From NCBI GenBank assembly GCA_023091665.1, contig JALJCQ010000026.1, forward strand, positions 1,116,001 through 1,180,000: 64,000 bases of DNA, written 5' to 3'. The notes under the pieces were generated by a model. That model had not been told where the DNA came from. It did no database searches and saw only the letters and a program-made list of their open reading frames with translations. The stretch comes from Pythium myriotylum (lineage: Eukaryota > Oomycota > Peronosporomycetes > Pythiales > Pythiaceae). A program made the translations under genes and the position numbers. This document shows, piece by piece, positions 12,301-27,300 of this stretch. How positions within the stretch are numbered: the stretch's first letter is position 1; each line of letters starts with the position of its first letter.

Positions 12301-15300
12301 AGCAACACCGACTCGTTCGCGAACATCATCGACTCCATCGTCACGTTCGACAACACCAACAGCCGATCTTCCGACGCCCAACTCACCACCGCGCTCGTCA
12401 CCACTTGCTCTTTGAAATGAGGGGCGAACTTGCTCGCGAACGAGAACAGCACCGTCACCCGCAACCAACCACGGAACGACTGCGCACCTTCCAGCTCCAG
12501 ATCGCACGAACCAACGCTCACGCCGTCCTCCCACTTCGCAGACAACGCACCCAGCTGCACACCCACATCCGTCGAACCCGCTGACAACACCGCCAAGTCT
12601 TCCCCGCACATACTCGCACGAGACACAGACTCCGACGACAGACCAAACACCGATACGGACACGGACCACAGATCGCGCAGCCACGCACCCACCGACGGAG
12701 ACAGCGACGACAGCACGCCCGACGGGTCCACCACCACGCGAGCCACTTCGCCATGATCAACACGCACCTTCTGCCCTTCTCTCGCCCACGACTGCAGCAC
12801 CAGAGACGGACGCGGAACCACCGACACGCGCATCGACACGCCCACCAACACTTCTTGATGATCAGGCCCCAACGAGAAGCTCACGTTCAGCCACACATCC
12901 ACGAATGGCAACACCGTGCGCGGCGACAACAGCACCAACGATCGATCCTCGTCCACCCAGTCGCTCGCCGTCACGCGCCACAGCCACGAGATCGACGCCC
13001 GGCGCCTGCTCTCGGACCCACTCCACGCCGCCGACGCGATAGACGAGTTCCGCGCGCTTGAAGAGTTCCACGAGCTAGACGACTTCCCCGGCATCAACCA
13101 CAAACCACTCTTCGTCGATGGATCCACCGCCACCGTCACGCCCAATAGCGACAGCTTCGGCATCTCCACGCCCGCGCCCACGCCCACGTTCCAACCCGAC
13201 GATGCAGACCTAGACAACGCAGACACTGCCGACCGACGAGCCACATCTTCGATCGTGCGCTTCGGAAGCAACACCGACTCGTTCGCGAACATCATCGACT
13301 CCATCGTCACGTTCGACAACACCAACAGCCGATCTTCCGACGCCCAACTCACCACCGCGCTCGTCACCACTTGCTCTTTGAAATGAGGGGCGAACTTGCT
13401 CGCGAACGAGAACAGCACCGTCACCCGCAACCAACCACGGAACGACTGCGCACCTTCCAGCTCCAGATCGCACGAACCAACGCTCACGCCGTCCTCCCAC
13501 TTCGCAGACAACGCACCCAGCTGCACACCCACATCCGTCGAACCCGCTGACAACACCGCCAAGTCTTCCCCGCACATACTCGCACGAGACACAGACTCCG
13601 ACGACAGACCAAACACCGATACGGACACGGACCACAGATCGCGCAGCCACGCACCCACCGACGGAGACAGCGACGACAGCACGCCCGACGGGTCCACCAC
13701 CACGCGAGCCACTTCGCCATGATCAACACGCACCTTCTGCCCTTCTCTCGCCCACGACTGCAGCGCCAGAGACGGACGCGGAACCACCGACACGCGCATC
13801 GACACGCCCACCAACACTTCTTGATGATCAGGCCCCAACGAGAAGCTCACGTTCAGCCACACATCCACGAATGGCAACACCGTGCGCGGCGACAACAGCA
13901 CCAACGATCGATCCTCGTCCACCCAGTCGCTCGCCGTCACGCGCCACAGCCACGAGATCGACGCCCGGCGCCTGCTCTCGGACCCACTCCACGCCGCCGA
14001 CGCGATAGACGAGTTCCGCGCGCTTGAAGAGTTCCACGAGCTAGACGACTTCCCCGGCATCAACCACAAACCACTCTTCGTCGATGGATCCACCGCCACC
14101 GTCACGCCCAATAGCGACAGCTTCGGCATCTCCACGCCCGCGCCCACGCCCACGTTCCAACCCGACGATGCAGACCTAGACAACGCAGACACTGCCGACC
14201 GACGAGCCACATCTTCGATCGTGCGCTTCGGAAGCAACACCGACTCGTTCGCGAACATCATCGACTCCATCGTCACGTTCGACAACACCAACAGCCGATC
14301 TTCCGACGCCCAACTCACCACCGCGCTCGTCACCACTTGCTCTTTGAAATGAGGGGCGAACTTGCTCGCGAACGAGAACAGCACCGTCACCCGCAACCAA
14401 CCACGGAACGACTGCGCACCTTCCAGCTCCAGATCGCACGAACCAACGCTCACGCCGTCCTCCCACTTCGCAGACAACGCACCCAGCTGCACACCCACAT
14501 CCGTCGAACCCGCTGACAACACCGCCAAGTCTTCCCCGCACATACTCGCACGAGACACAGACTCCGACGACAGACCAAACACCGATACGGACACGGACCA
14601 CAGATCGCGCAGCCACGCACCCACCGACGGAGACAGCGACGACAGCACGCCCGACGGGTCCACCACCACGCGAGCCACTTCGCCATGATCAACACGCACC
14701 TTCTGCCCTTCTCTCGCCCACGACTGCAGCGCCAGAGACGGACGCGGAACCACCGACACGCGCATCGACACGCCCACCAACACTTCTTGATGATCAGGCC
14801 CCAACGAGAAGCTCACGTTCAGCCACACATCCACGAATGGCAACACCGTGCGCGGCGACAACAGCACCAACGATCGATCCTCGTCCACCCAGTCGCTCGC
14901 CGTCACGCGCCACAGCCACGAGATCGACGCCCGGCGCCTGCTCTCGGACCCACTCCACGCCGCCGACGCGATAGACGAGTTCCGCGCGCTTGAAGAGTTC
15001 CACGAGCTAGACGACTTCCCCGGCATCAACCACAAACCACTCTTCGTCGATGGATCCACCGCCACCGTCACGCCCAATAGCGACAGCTTCGGCATCTCCA
15101 CGCCCGCGCCCACGCCCACGTTCCAACCCGACGATGCAGACCTAGACAACGCAGACACTGCCGACCGACGAGCCACATCTTCGATCGTGCGCTTCGGAAG
15201 CAACACCGACTCGTTCGCGAACATCATCGACTCCATCGTCACGTTCGACAACACCAACAGCCGATCTTCCGACGCCCAACTCACCACCGCGCTCGTCACC

Positions 15301-18300
15301 ACTTGCTCTTTGAAATGAGGGGCGAACTTGCTCGCGAACGAGAACAGCACCGTCACCCGCAACCAACCACGGAACGACTGCGCACCTTCCAGCTCCAGAT
15401 CGCACGAACCAACGCTCACGCCGTCCTCCCACTTCGCAGACAACGCACCCAGCTGCACACCCACATCCGTCGAACCCGCTGACAACACCGCCAAGTCTTC
15501 CCCGCACATACTCGCACGAGACACAGACTCCGACGACAGACCAAACACCGATACGGACACGGACCACAGATCGCGCAGCCACGCACCCACCGACGGAGAC
15601 AGCGACGACAGCACGCCCGACGGGTCCACCACCACGCGAGCCACTTCGCCATGATCAACACGCACCTTCTGCCCTTCTCTCGCCCACGACTGCAGCGCCA
15701 GAGACGGACGCGGAACCACCGACACGCGCATCGACACGCCCACCAACACTTCTTGATGATCAGGCCCCAACGAGAAGCTCACGTTCAGCCACACATCCAC
15801 GAATGGCGACACCGTGCGCGGCGACAACAGCACCAACGATCGATCCTCGTCCACCCAGTCGCTCGCCGTCACGCGCCACAGCCACGAGATCGACGCCCGG
15901 CGCCTGCTCTCGGACCCACTCCACGCCGCCGACGCGATAGACGAGTTCCGCGCGCTTGAAGAGTTCCACGAGCTAGACGACTTCCCCGGCATCAACCACA
16001 AACCACTCTTCGTCGATGGATCCACCGCCACCGTCACGCCCAATAGCGACAGCTTCGGCATCTCCACGCCCGCGCCCACGCCCACGTTCCAACCCGACGA
16101 TGCAGACCTAGACAACGCAGACACTGCCGACCGACGAGCCACATCTTCGATCGTGCGCTTCGGAAGCAACACCGACTCGTTCGCGAACATCATCGACTCC
16201 ATCGTCACGTTCGACAACACCAACAGCCGATCTTCCGACGCCCAACTCACCACCGCGCTCGTCACCACTTGCTCTTTGAAATGAGGGGCGAACTTGCTCG
16301 CGAACGAGAACAGCACCGTCACCCGCAACCAACCACGGAACGACTGCGCACCTTCCAGCTCCAGATCGCACGAACCAACGCTCACGCCGTCCTCCCACTT
16401 CGCAGACAACGCACCCAGCTGCACACCCACATCCGTCGAACCCGCTGACAACACCGCCAAGTCTTCCCCGCACATACTCGCACGAGACACAGACTCCGAC
16501 GACAGACCAAACACCGATACGGACACGGACCACAGATCGCGCAGCCACGCACCCACCGACGGAGACAGCGACGACAGCACGCCCGACGGGTCCACCACCA
16601 CGCGAGCCACTTCGCCATGATCAACACGCACCTTCTGCCCTTCTCTCGCCCACGACTGCAGCACCAGAGACGGACGCGGAACCACCGACACGCGCATCGA
16701 CACGCCCACCAACACTTCTTGATGATCAGGCCCCAACGAGAAGCTCACGTTCAGCCACACATCCACGAATGGCAACACCGTGCGCGGCGACAACAGCACC
16801 AACGATCGATCCTCGTCCACCCAGTCGCTCGCCGTCACGCGCCACAGCCACGAGATCGACGCCCGGCGCCTGCTCTCGGACCCACTCCACGCCGCCGACG
16901 CGATAGACGAGTTCCGCGCGCTTGAAGAGTTCCACGAGCTAGACGACTTCCCCGGCATCAACCACAAACCACTCTTCGTCGATGGATCCACCGCCACCGT
17001 CACGCCCAATAGCGACAGCTTCGGCATCTCCACGCCCGCGCCCACGCCCACGTTCCAACCCGACGATGCAGACCTAGACAACGCAGACACTGCCGACCGA
17101 CGAGCCACATCTTCGATCGTGCGCTTCGGAAGCAACACCGACTCGTTCGCGAACATCATCGACTCCATCGTCACGTTCGACAACACCAACAGCCGATCTT
17201 CCGACGCCCAACTCACCACCGCGCTCGTCACCACTTGCTCTTTGAAATGAGGGGCGAACTTGCTCGCGAACGAGAACAGCACCGTCACCCGCAACCAACC
17301 ACGGAACGACTGCGCACCTTCCAGCTCCAGATCGCACGAACCAACGCTCACGCCGTCCTCCCACTTCGCAGACAACGCACCCAGCTGCACACCCACATCC
17401 GTCGAACCCGCTGACAACACCGCCAAGTCTTCCCCGCACATACTCGCACGAGACACAGACTCCGACGACAGACCAAACACCGATACGGACACGGACCACA
17501 GATCGCGCAGCCACGCACCCACCGACGGAGACAGCGACGACAGCACGCCCGACGGGTCCACCACCACGCGAGCCACTTCGCCATGATCAACACGCACCTT
17601 CTGCCCTTCTCTCGCCCACGACTGCAGCACCAGAGACGGACGCGGAACCACCGACACGCGCATCGACACGCCCACCAACACTTCTTGATGATCAGGCCCC
17701 AACGAGAAGCTCACGTTCAGCCACACATCCACGAATGGCAACACCGTGCGCGGCGACAACAGCACCAACGATCGATCCTCGTCCACCCAGTCGCTCGCCG
17801 TCACGCGCCACAGCCACGAGATCGACGCCCGGCGCCTGCTCTCGGACCCACTCCACGCCGCCGACGCGATAGACGAGTTCCGCGCGCTTGAAGAGTTCCA
17901 CGAGCTAGACGACTTCCCCGGCATCAACCACAAACCACTCTTCGTCGATGGATCCACCGCCACCGTCACGCCCAATAGCGACAGCTTCGGCATCTCCACG
18001 CCCGCGCCCACGCCCACGTTCCAACCCGACGATGCAGACCTAGACAACGCAGACACTGCCGACCGACGAGCCACATCTTCGATCGTGCGCTTCGGAAGCA
18101 ACACCGACTCGTTCGCGAACATCATCGACTCCATCGTCACGTTCGACAACACCAACAGCCGATCTTCCGACGCCCAACTCACCACCGCGCTCGTCACCAC
18201 TTGCTCTTTGAAATGAGGGGCGAACTTGCTCGCGAACGAGAACAGCACCGTCACCCGCAACCAACCACGGAACGACTGCGCACCTTCCAGCTCCAGATCG

Positions 18301-21300
18301 CACGAACCAACGCTCACGCCGTCCTCCCACTTCGCAGACAACGCACCCAGCTGCACACCCACATCCGTCGAACCCGCTGACAACACCGCCAAGTCTTCCC
18401 CGCACATACTCGCACGAGACACAGACTCCGACGACAGACCAAACACCGATACGGACACGGACCACAGATCGCGCAGCCACGCACCCACCGACGGAGACAG
18501 CGACGACAGCACGCCCGACGGGTCCACCACCACGCGAGCCACTTCGCCATGATCAACACGCACCTTCTGCCCTTCTCTCGCCCACGACTGCAGCGCCAGA
18601 GACGGACGCGGAACCACCGACACGCGCATCGACACGCCCACCAACACTTCTTGATGATCAGGCCCCAACGAGAAGCTCACGTTCAGCCACACATCCACGA
18701 ATGGCAACACCGTGCGCGGCGACAACAGCACCAACGATCGATCCTCGTCCACCCAGTCGCTCGCCGTCACGCGCCACAGCCACGAGATCGACGCCCGGCG
18801 CCTGCTCTCGGACCCACTCCACGCCGCCGACGCGATAGACGAGTTCCGCGCGCTTGAAGAGTTCCACGAGCTAGACGACTTCCCCGGCATCAACCACAAA
18901 CCACTCTTCGTCGATGGATCCACCGCCACCGTCACGCCCAATAGCGACAGCTTCGGCATCTCCACGCCCGCGCCCACGCCCACGTTCCAACCCGACGATG
19001 CAGACCTAGACAACGCAGACACTGCCGACCGACGAGCCACATCTTCGATCGTGCGCTTCGGAAGCAACACCGACTCGTTCGCGAACATCATCGACTCCAT
19101 CGTCACGTTCGACAACACCAACAGCCGATCTTCCGACGCCCAACTCACCACCGCGCTCGTCACCACTTGCTCTTTGAAATGAGGGGCGAACTTGCTCGCG
19201 AACGAGAACAGCACCGTCACCCGCAACCAACCACGGAACGACTGCGCACCTTCCAGCTCCAGATCGCACGAACCAACGCTCACGCCGTCCTCCCACTTCG
19301 CAGACAACGCACCCAGCTGCACACCCACATCCGTCGAACCCGCTGACAACACCGTCAAGTCTTCCCCGCACATACTCGCACGAGACACAGACTCCGACGA
19401 CAGACCAAACACCGATACGGACACGGACCACAGATCGCGCAGCCACGCACCCACCGACGGAGACAGCGACGACAGCACGCCCGACGGGTCCACCACCACG
19501 CGAGCCACTTCGCCATGATCAACACGCACCTTCTGCCCTTCTCTCGCCCACGACTGCAGCGCCAGAGACGGACGCGGAACCACCGACACGCGCATCGACA
19601 CGCCCACCAACACTTCTTGATGATCAGGCCCCAACGAGAAGCTCACGTTCAGCCACACATCCACGAATGGCAACACCGTGCGCGGCGACAACAGCACCAA
19701 CGATCGATCCTCGTCCACCCAGTCGCTCGCCGTCACGCGCCACAGCCACGAGATCGACGCCCGGCGCCTGCTCTCGGACCCACTCCACGCCGCCGACGCG
19801 ATAGACGAGTTCCGCGCGCTTGAAGAGTTCCACGAGCTAGACGACTTCCCCGGCATCAACCACAAACCACTCTTCGTCGATGGATCCACCGCCACCGTCA
19901 CGCCCAATAGCGACAGCTTCGGCATCTCCACGCCCGCGCCCACGCCCACGTTCCAACCCGACGATGCAGACCTAGACAACGCAGACACTGCCGACCGACG
20001 AGCCACATCTTCGATCGTGCGCTTCGGAAGCAACACCGACTCGTTCGCGAACATCATCGACTCCATCGTCACGTTCGACAACACCAACAGCCGATCTTCC
20101 GACGCCCAACTCACCACCGCGCTCGTCACCACTTGCTCTTTGAAATGAGGGGCGAACTTGCTCGCGAACGAGAACAGCACCGTCACCCGCAACCAACCAC
20201 GGAACGACTGCGCACCTTCCAGCTCCAGATCGCACGAACCAACGCTCACGCCGTCCTCCCACTTCGCAGACAACGCACCCAGCTGCACACCCACATCCGT
20301 CGAACCCGCTGACAACACCGCCAAGTCTTCCCCGCACATACTCGCACGAGACACAGACTCCGACGACAGACCAAACACCGATACGGACACGGACCACAGA
20401 TCGCGCAGCCACGCACCCACCGACGGAGACAGCGACGACAGCACGCCCGACGGGTCCACCACCACGCGAGCCACTTCGCCATGATCAACACGCACCTTCT
20501 GCCCTTCTCTCGCCCACGACTGCAGCGCCAGAGACGGACGCGGAACCACCGACACGCGCATCGACACGCCCACCAACACTTCTTGATGATCAGGCCCCAA
20601 CGAGAAGCTCACGTTCAGCCACACATCCACGAATGGCGACACCGTGCGCGGCGACAACAGCACCAACGATCGATCCTCGTCCACCCAGTCGCTCGCCGTC
20701 ACGCGCCACAGCCACGAGATCGACGCCCGGCGCCTGCTCTCGGACCCACTCCACGCCGCCGACGCGATAGACGAGTTCCGCGCGCTTGAAGAGTTCCACG
20801 AGCTAGACGACTTCCCCGGCATCAACCACAAACCACTCTTCGTCGATGGATCCACCGCCACCGTCACGCCCAATAGCGACAGCTTCGGCATCTCCACGCC
20901 CGCGCCCACGCCCACGTTCCAACCCGACGATGCAGACCTAGACAACGCAGACACTGCCGACCGACGAGCCACATCTTCGATCGTGCGCTTCGGAAGCAAC
21001 ACCGACTCGTTCGCGAACATCATCGACTCCATCGTCACGTTCGACAACACCAACAGCCGATCTTCCGACGCCCAACTCACCACCGCGCTCGTCACCACTT
21101 GCTCTTTGAAATGAGGGGCGAACTTGCTCGCGAACGAGAACAGCACCGTCACCCGCAACCAACCACGGAACGACTGCGCACCTTCCAGCTCCAGATCGCA
21201 CGAACCAACGCTCACGCCGTCCTCCCACTTCGCAGACAACGCACCCAGCTGCACACCCACATCCGTCGAACCCGCTGACAACACCGCCAAGTCTTCCCCG

Positions 21301-24300
21301 CACATACTCGCACGAGACACAGACTCCGACGACAGACCAAACACCGATACGGACACGGACCACAGATCGCGCAGCCACGCACCCACCGACGGAGACAGCG
21401 ACGACAGCACGCCCGACGGGTCCACCACCACGCGAGCCACTTCGCCATGATCAACACGCACCTTCTGCCCTTCTCTCGCCCACGACTGCAGCACCAGAGA
21501 CGGACGCGGAACCACCGACACGCGCATCGACACGCCCACCAACACTTCTTGATGATCAGGCCCCAACGAGAAGCTCACGTTCAGCCACACATCCACGAAT
21601 GGCAACACCGTGCGCGGCGACAACAGCACCAACGATCGATCCTCGTCCACCCAGTCGCTCGCCGTCACGCGCCACAGCCACGAGATCGACGCCCGGCGCC
21701 TGCTCTCGGACCCACTCCACGCCGCCGACGCGATAGACGAGTTCCGCGCGCTTGAAGAGTTCCACGAGCTAGACGACTTCCCCGGCATCAACCACAAACC
21801 ACTCTTCGTCGATGGATCCACCGCCACCGTCACGCCCAATAGCGACAGCTTCGGCATCTCCACGCCCGCGCCCACGCCCACGTTCCAACCCGACGATGCA
21901 GACCTAGACAACGCAGACACTGCCGACCGACGAGCCACATCTTCGATCGTGCGCTTCGGAAGCAACACCGACTCGTTCGCGAACATCATCGACTCCATCG
22001 TCACGTTCGACAACACCAACAGCCGATCTTCCGACGCCCAACTCACCACCGCGCTCGTCACCACTTGCTCTTTGAAATGAGGGGCGAACTTGCTCGCGAA
22101 CGAGAACAGCACCGTCACCCGCAACCAACCACGGAACGACTGCGCACCTTCCAGCTCCAGATCGCACGAACCAACGCTCACGCCGTCCTCCCACTTCGCA
22201 GACAACGCACCCAGCTGCACACCCACATCCGTCGAACCCGCTGACAACACCGCCAAGTCTTCCCCGCACATACTCGCACGAGACACAGACTCCGACGACA
22301 GACCAAACACCGATACGGACACGGACCACAGATCGCGCAGCCACGCACCCACCGACGGAGACAGCGACGACAGCACGCCCGACGGGTCCACCACCACGCG
22401 AGCCACTTCGCCATGATCAACACGCACCTTCTGCCCTTCTCTCGCCCACGACTGCAGCACCAGAGACGGACGCGGAACCACCGACACGCGCATCGACACG
22501 CCCACCAACACTTCTTGATGATCAGGCCCCAACGAGAAGCTCACGTTCAGCCACACATCCACGAATGGCAACACCGTGCGCGGCGACAACAGCACCAACG
22601 ATCGATCCTCGTCCACCCAGTCGCTCGCCGTCACGCGCCACAGCCACGAGATCGACGCCCGGCGCCTGCTCTCGGACCCACTCCACGCCGCCGACGCGAT
22701 AGACGAGTTCCGCGCGCTTGAAGAGTTCCACGAGCTAGACGACTTCCCCGGCATCAACCACAAACCACTCTTCGTCGATGGATCCACCGCCACCGTCACG
22801 CCCAATAGCGACAGCTTCGGCATCTCCACGCCCGCGCCCACGCCCACGTTCCAACCCGACGATGCAGACCTAGACAACGCAGACACTGCCGATCGACGAG
22901 CCACATCTTCGATCGTGCGCTTCGGAAGCAACACCGACTCGTTCGCGAACATCATCGACTCCATCGTCACGTTCGACAACACCAACAGCCGATCTTCCGA
23001 CGCCCAACTCACCACCGCGCTCGTCACCACTTGCTCTTTGAAATGAGGGGCGAACTTGCTCGCGAACGAGAACAGCACCGTCACCCGCAACCAACCACGG
23101 AACGACTGCGCACCTTCCAGCTCCAGATCGCACGAACCAACGCTCACGCCGTCCTCCCACTTCGCAGACAACGCACCCAGCTGCACACCCACATCCGTCG
23201 AACCCGCTGACAACACCGCCAAGTCTTCCCCGCACATACTCGCACGAGACACAGACTCCGACGACAGACCAAACACCGATACGGACACGGACCACAGATC
23301 GCGCAGCCACGCACCCACCGACGGAGACAGCGACGACAGCACGCCCGACGGGTCCACCACCACGCGAGCCACTTCGCCATGATCAACACGCACCTTCTGC
23401 CCTTCTCTCGCCCACGACTGCAGCACCAGAGACGGACGCGGAACCACCGACACGCGCATCGACACGCCCACCAACACTTCTTGATGATCAGGCCCCAACG
23501 AGAAGCTCACGTTCAGCCACACATCCACGAATGGCAACACCGTGCGCGGCGACAACAGCACCAACGATCGATCCTCGTCCACCCAGTCGCTCGCCGTCAC
23601 GCGCCACAGCCACGAGATCGACGCCCGGCGCCTGCTCTCGGACCCACTCCACGCCGCCGACGCGATAGACGAGTTCCGCGCGCTTGAAGAGTTCCACGAG
23701 CTAGACGACTTCCCCGGCATCAACCACAAACCACTCTTCGTCGATGGATCCACCGCCACCGTCACGCCCAATAGCGACAGCTTCGGCATCTCCACGCCCG
23801 CGCCCACGCCCACGTTCCAACCCGACGATGCAGACCTAGACAACGCAGACACTGCCGACCGACGAGCCACATCTTCGATCGTGCGCTTCGGAAGCAACAC
23901 CGACTCGTTCGCGAACATCATCGACTCCATCGTCACGTTCGACAACACCAACAGCCGATCTTCCGACGCCCAACTCACCACCGCGCTCGTCACCACTTGC
24001 TCTTTGAAATGAGGGGCGAACTTGCTCGCGAACGAGAACAGCACCGTCACCCGCAACCAACCACGGAACGACTGCGCACCTTCCAGCTCCAGATCGCACG
24101 AACCAACGCTCACGCCGTCCTCCCACTTCGCAGACAACGCACCCAGCTGCACACCCACATCCGTCGAACCCGCTGACAACACCGCCAAGTCTTCCCCGCA
24201 CATACTCGCACGAGACACAGACTCCGACGACAGACCAAACACCGATACGGACACGGACCACAGATCGCGCAGCCACGCACCCACCGACGGAGACAGCGAC

Positions 24301-27300
24301 GACAGCACGCCCGACGGGTCCACCACCACGCGAGCCACTTCGCCATGATCAACACGCACCTTCTGCCCTTCTCTCGCCCACGACTGCAGCACCAGAGACG
24401 GACGCGGAACCACCGACACGCGCATCGACACGCCCACCAACACTTCTTGATGATCAGGCCCCAACGAGAAGCTCACGTTCAGCCACACATCCACGAATGG
24501 CAACACCGTGCGCGGCGACAACAGCACCAACGATCGATCCTCGTCCACCCAGTCGCTCGCCGTCACGCGCCACAGCCACGAGATCGACGCCCTGCGCCTG
24601 CTCTCGGACCCACTCCACGCCGCCGACGCGATAGACGAGTTCCGCGCGCTTGAAGAGTTCCACGAGCTAGACGACTTCCCCGGCATCAACCACAAACCAC
24701 TCTTCGTCGATGGATCCACCGCCACCGTCACGCCCAATAGCGACAGCTTCGGCATCTCCACGCCCGCGCCCACGCCCACGTTCCAACCCGACGATGCAGA
24801 CCTAGACAACGCAGACACTGCCGACCGACGAGCCACATCTTCGATCGTGCGCTTCGGAAGCAACACCGACTCGTTCGCGAACATCATCGACTCCATCGTC
24901 ACGTTCGACAACACCAACAGCCGATCTTCCGACGCCCAACTCACCACCGCGCTCGTCACCACTTGCTCTTTGAAATGAGGGGCGAACTTGCTCGCGAACG
25001 AGAACAGCACCGTCACCCGCAACCAACCACGGAACGACTGCGCACCTTCCAGCTCCAGATCGCACGAACCAACGCTCACGCCGTCCTCCCACTTCGCAGA
25101 CAACGCACCCAGCTGCACACCCACATCCGTCGAACCCGCTGACAACACCGCCAAGTCTTCCCCGCACATACTCGCACGAGACACAGACTCCGACGACAGA
25201 CCAAACACCGATACGGACACGGACCACAGATCGCGCAGCCACGCACCCACCGACGGAGACAGCGACGACAGCACGCCCGACGGGTCCACCACCACGCGAG
25301 CCACTTCGCCATGATCAACACGCACCTTCTGCCCTTCTCTCGCCCACGACTGCAGCACCAGAGACGGACGCGGAACCACCGACACGCGCATCGACACGCC
25401 CACCAACACTTCTTGATGATCAGGCCCCAACGAGAAGCTCACGTTCAGCCACACATCCACGAATGGCGACACCGTGCGCGGCGACAACAGCACCAACGAT
25501 CGATCCTCGTCCACCCAGTCGCTCGCCGTCACGCGCCACAGCCACGAGATCGACGCCCTGCGCCTGCTCTCGGACCCACTCCACGCCGCCGACGCGATAG
25601 ACGAGTTCCGCGCGCTTGAAGAGTTCCACGAGCTAGACGACTTCCCCGGCATCAACCACAAACCACTCTTCGTCGATGGATCCACCGCCACCGTCACGCC
25701 CAATAGCGACAGCTTCGGCATCTCCACGCCCGCGCCCACGCCCACGTTCCAACCCGACGATGCAGACCTAGACAACGCAGACACTGCCGACCGACGAGCC
25801 ACATCTTCGATCGTGCGCTTCGGAAGCAACACCGACTCGTTCGCGAACATCATCGACTCCATCGTCACGTTCGACAACACCAACAGCCGATCTTCCGACG
25901 CCCAACTCACCACCGCGCTCGTCACCACTTGCTCTTTGAAATGAGGGGCGAACTTGCTCGCGAACGAGAACAGCACCGTCACCCGCAACCAACCACGGAA
26001 CGACTGCGCACCTTCCAGCTCCAGATCGCACGAACCAACGCTCACGCCGTCCTCCCACTTCGCAGACAACGCACCCAGCTGCACACCCACATCCGTCGAA
26101 CCCGCTGACAACACCGCCAAGTCTTCCCCGCACATACTCGCACGAGACACAGACTCCGACGACAGACCAAACACCGATACGGACACGGACCACAGATCGC
26201 GCAGCCACGCACCCACCGACGGAGACAGCGACGACAGCACGCCCGACGGGTCCACCACCACGCGAGCCACTTCGCCATGATCAACACGCACCTTCTGCCC
26301 TTCTCTCGCCCACGACTGCAGCACCAGAGACGGACGCGGAACCACCGACACGCGCATCGACACGCCCACCAACACTTCTTGATGATCAGGCCCCAACGAG
26401 AAGCTCACGTTCAGCCACACATCCACGAATGGCGACACCGTGCGCGGCGACAACAGCACCAACGATCGATCCTCGTCCACCCAGTCGCTCGCCGTCACGC
26501 GCCACAGCCACGAGATCGACGCCCTGCGCCTGCTCTCGGACCCACTCCACGCCGCCGACGCGATAGACGAGTTCCGCGCGCTTGAAGAGTTCCACGAGCT
26601 AGACGACTTCCCCGGCATCAACCACAAACCACTCTTCGTCGATGGATCCACCGCCACCGTCACGCCCAATAGCGACAGCTTCGGCATCTCCACGCCCGCG
26701 CCCACGCCCACGTTCCAACCCGACGATGCAGACCTAGACAACGCAGACACTGCCGACCGACGAGCCACATCTTCGATCGTGCGCTTCGGAAGCAACACCG
26801 ACTCGTTCGCGAACATCATCGACTCCATCGTCACGTTCGACAACACCAACAGCCGATCTTCCGACGCCCAACTCACCACCGCGCTCGTCACCACTTGCTC
26901 TTTGAAATGAGGGGCGAACTTGCTCGCGAACGAGAACAGCACCGTCACCCGCAACCAACCACGGAACGACTGCGCACCTTCCAGCTCCAGATCGCACGAA
27001 CCAACGCTCACGCCGTCCTCCCACTTCGCAGACAACGCACCCAGCTGCACACCCACATCCGTCGAACCCGCTGACAACACCGCCAAGTCTTCCCCGCACA
27101 TACTCGCACGAGACACAGACTCCGACGACAGACCAAACACCGATACGGACACGGACCACAGATCGCGCAGCCACGCACCCACCGACGGAGACAGCGACGA
27201 CAGCACGCCCGACGGGTCCACCACCACGCGAGCCACTTCGCCATGATCAACACGCACCTTCTGCCCTTCTCTCGCCCACGACTGCAGCACCAGAGACGGA

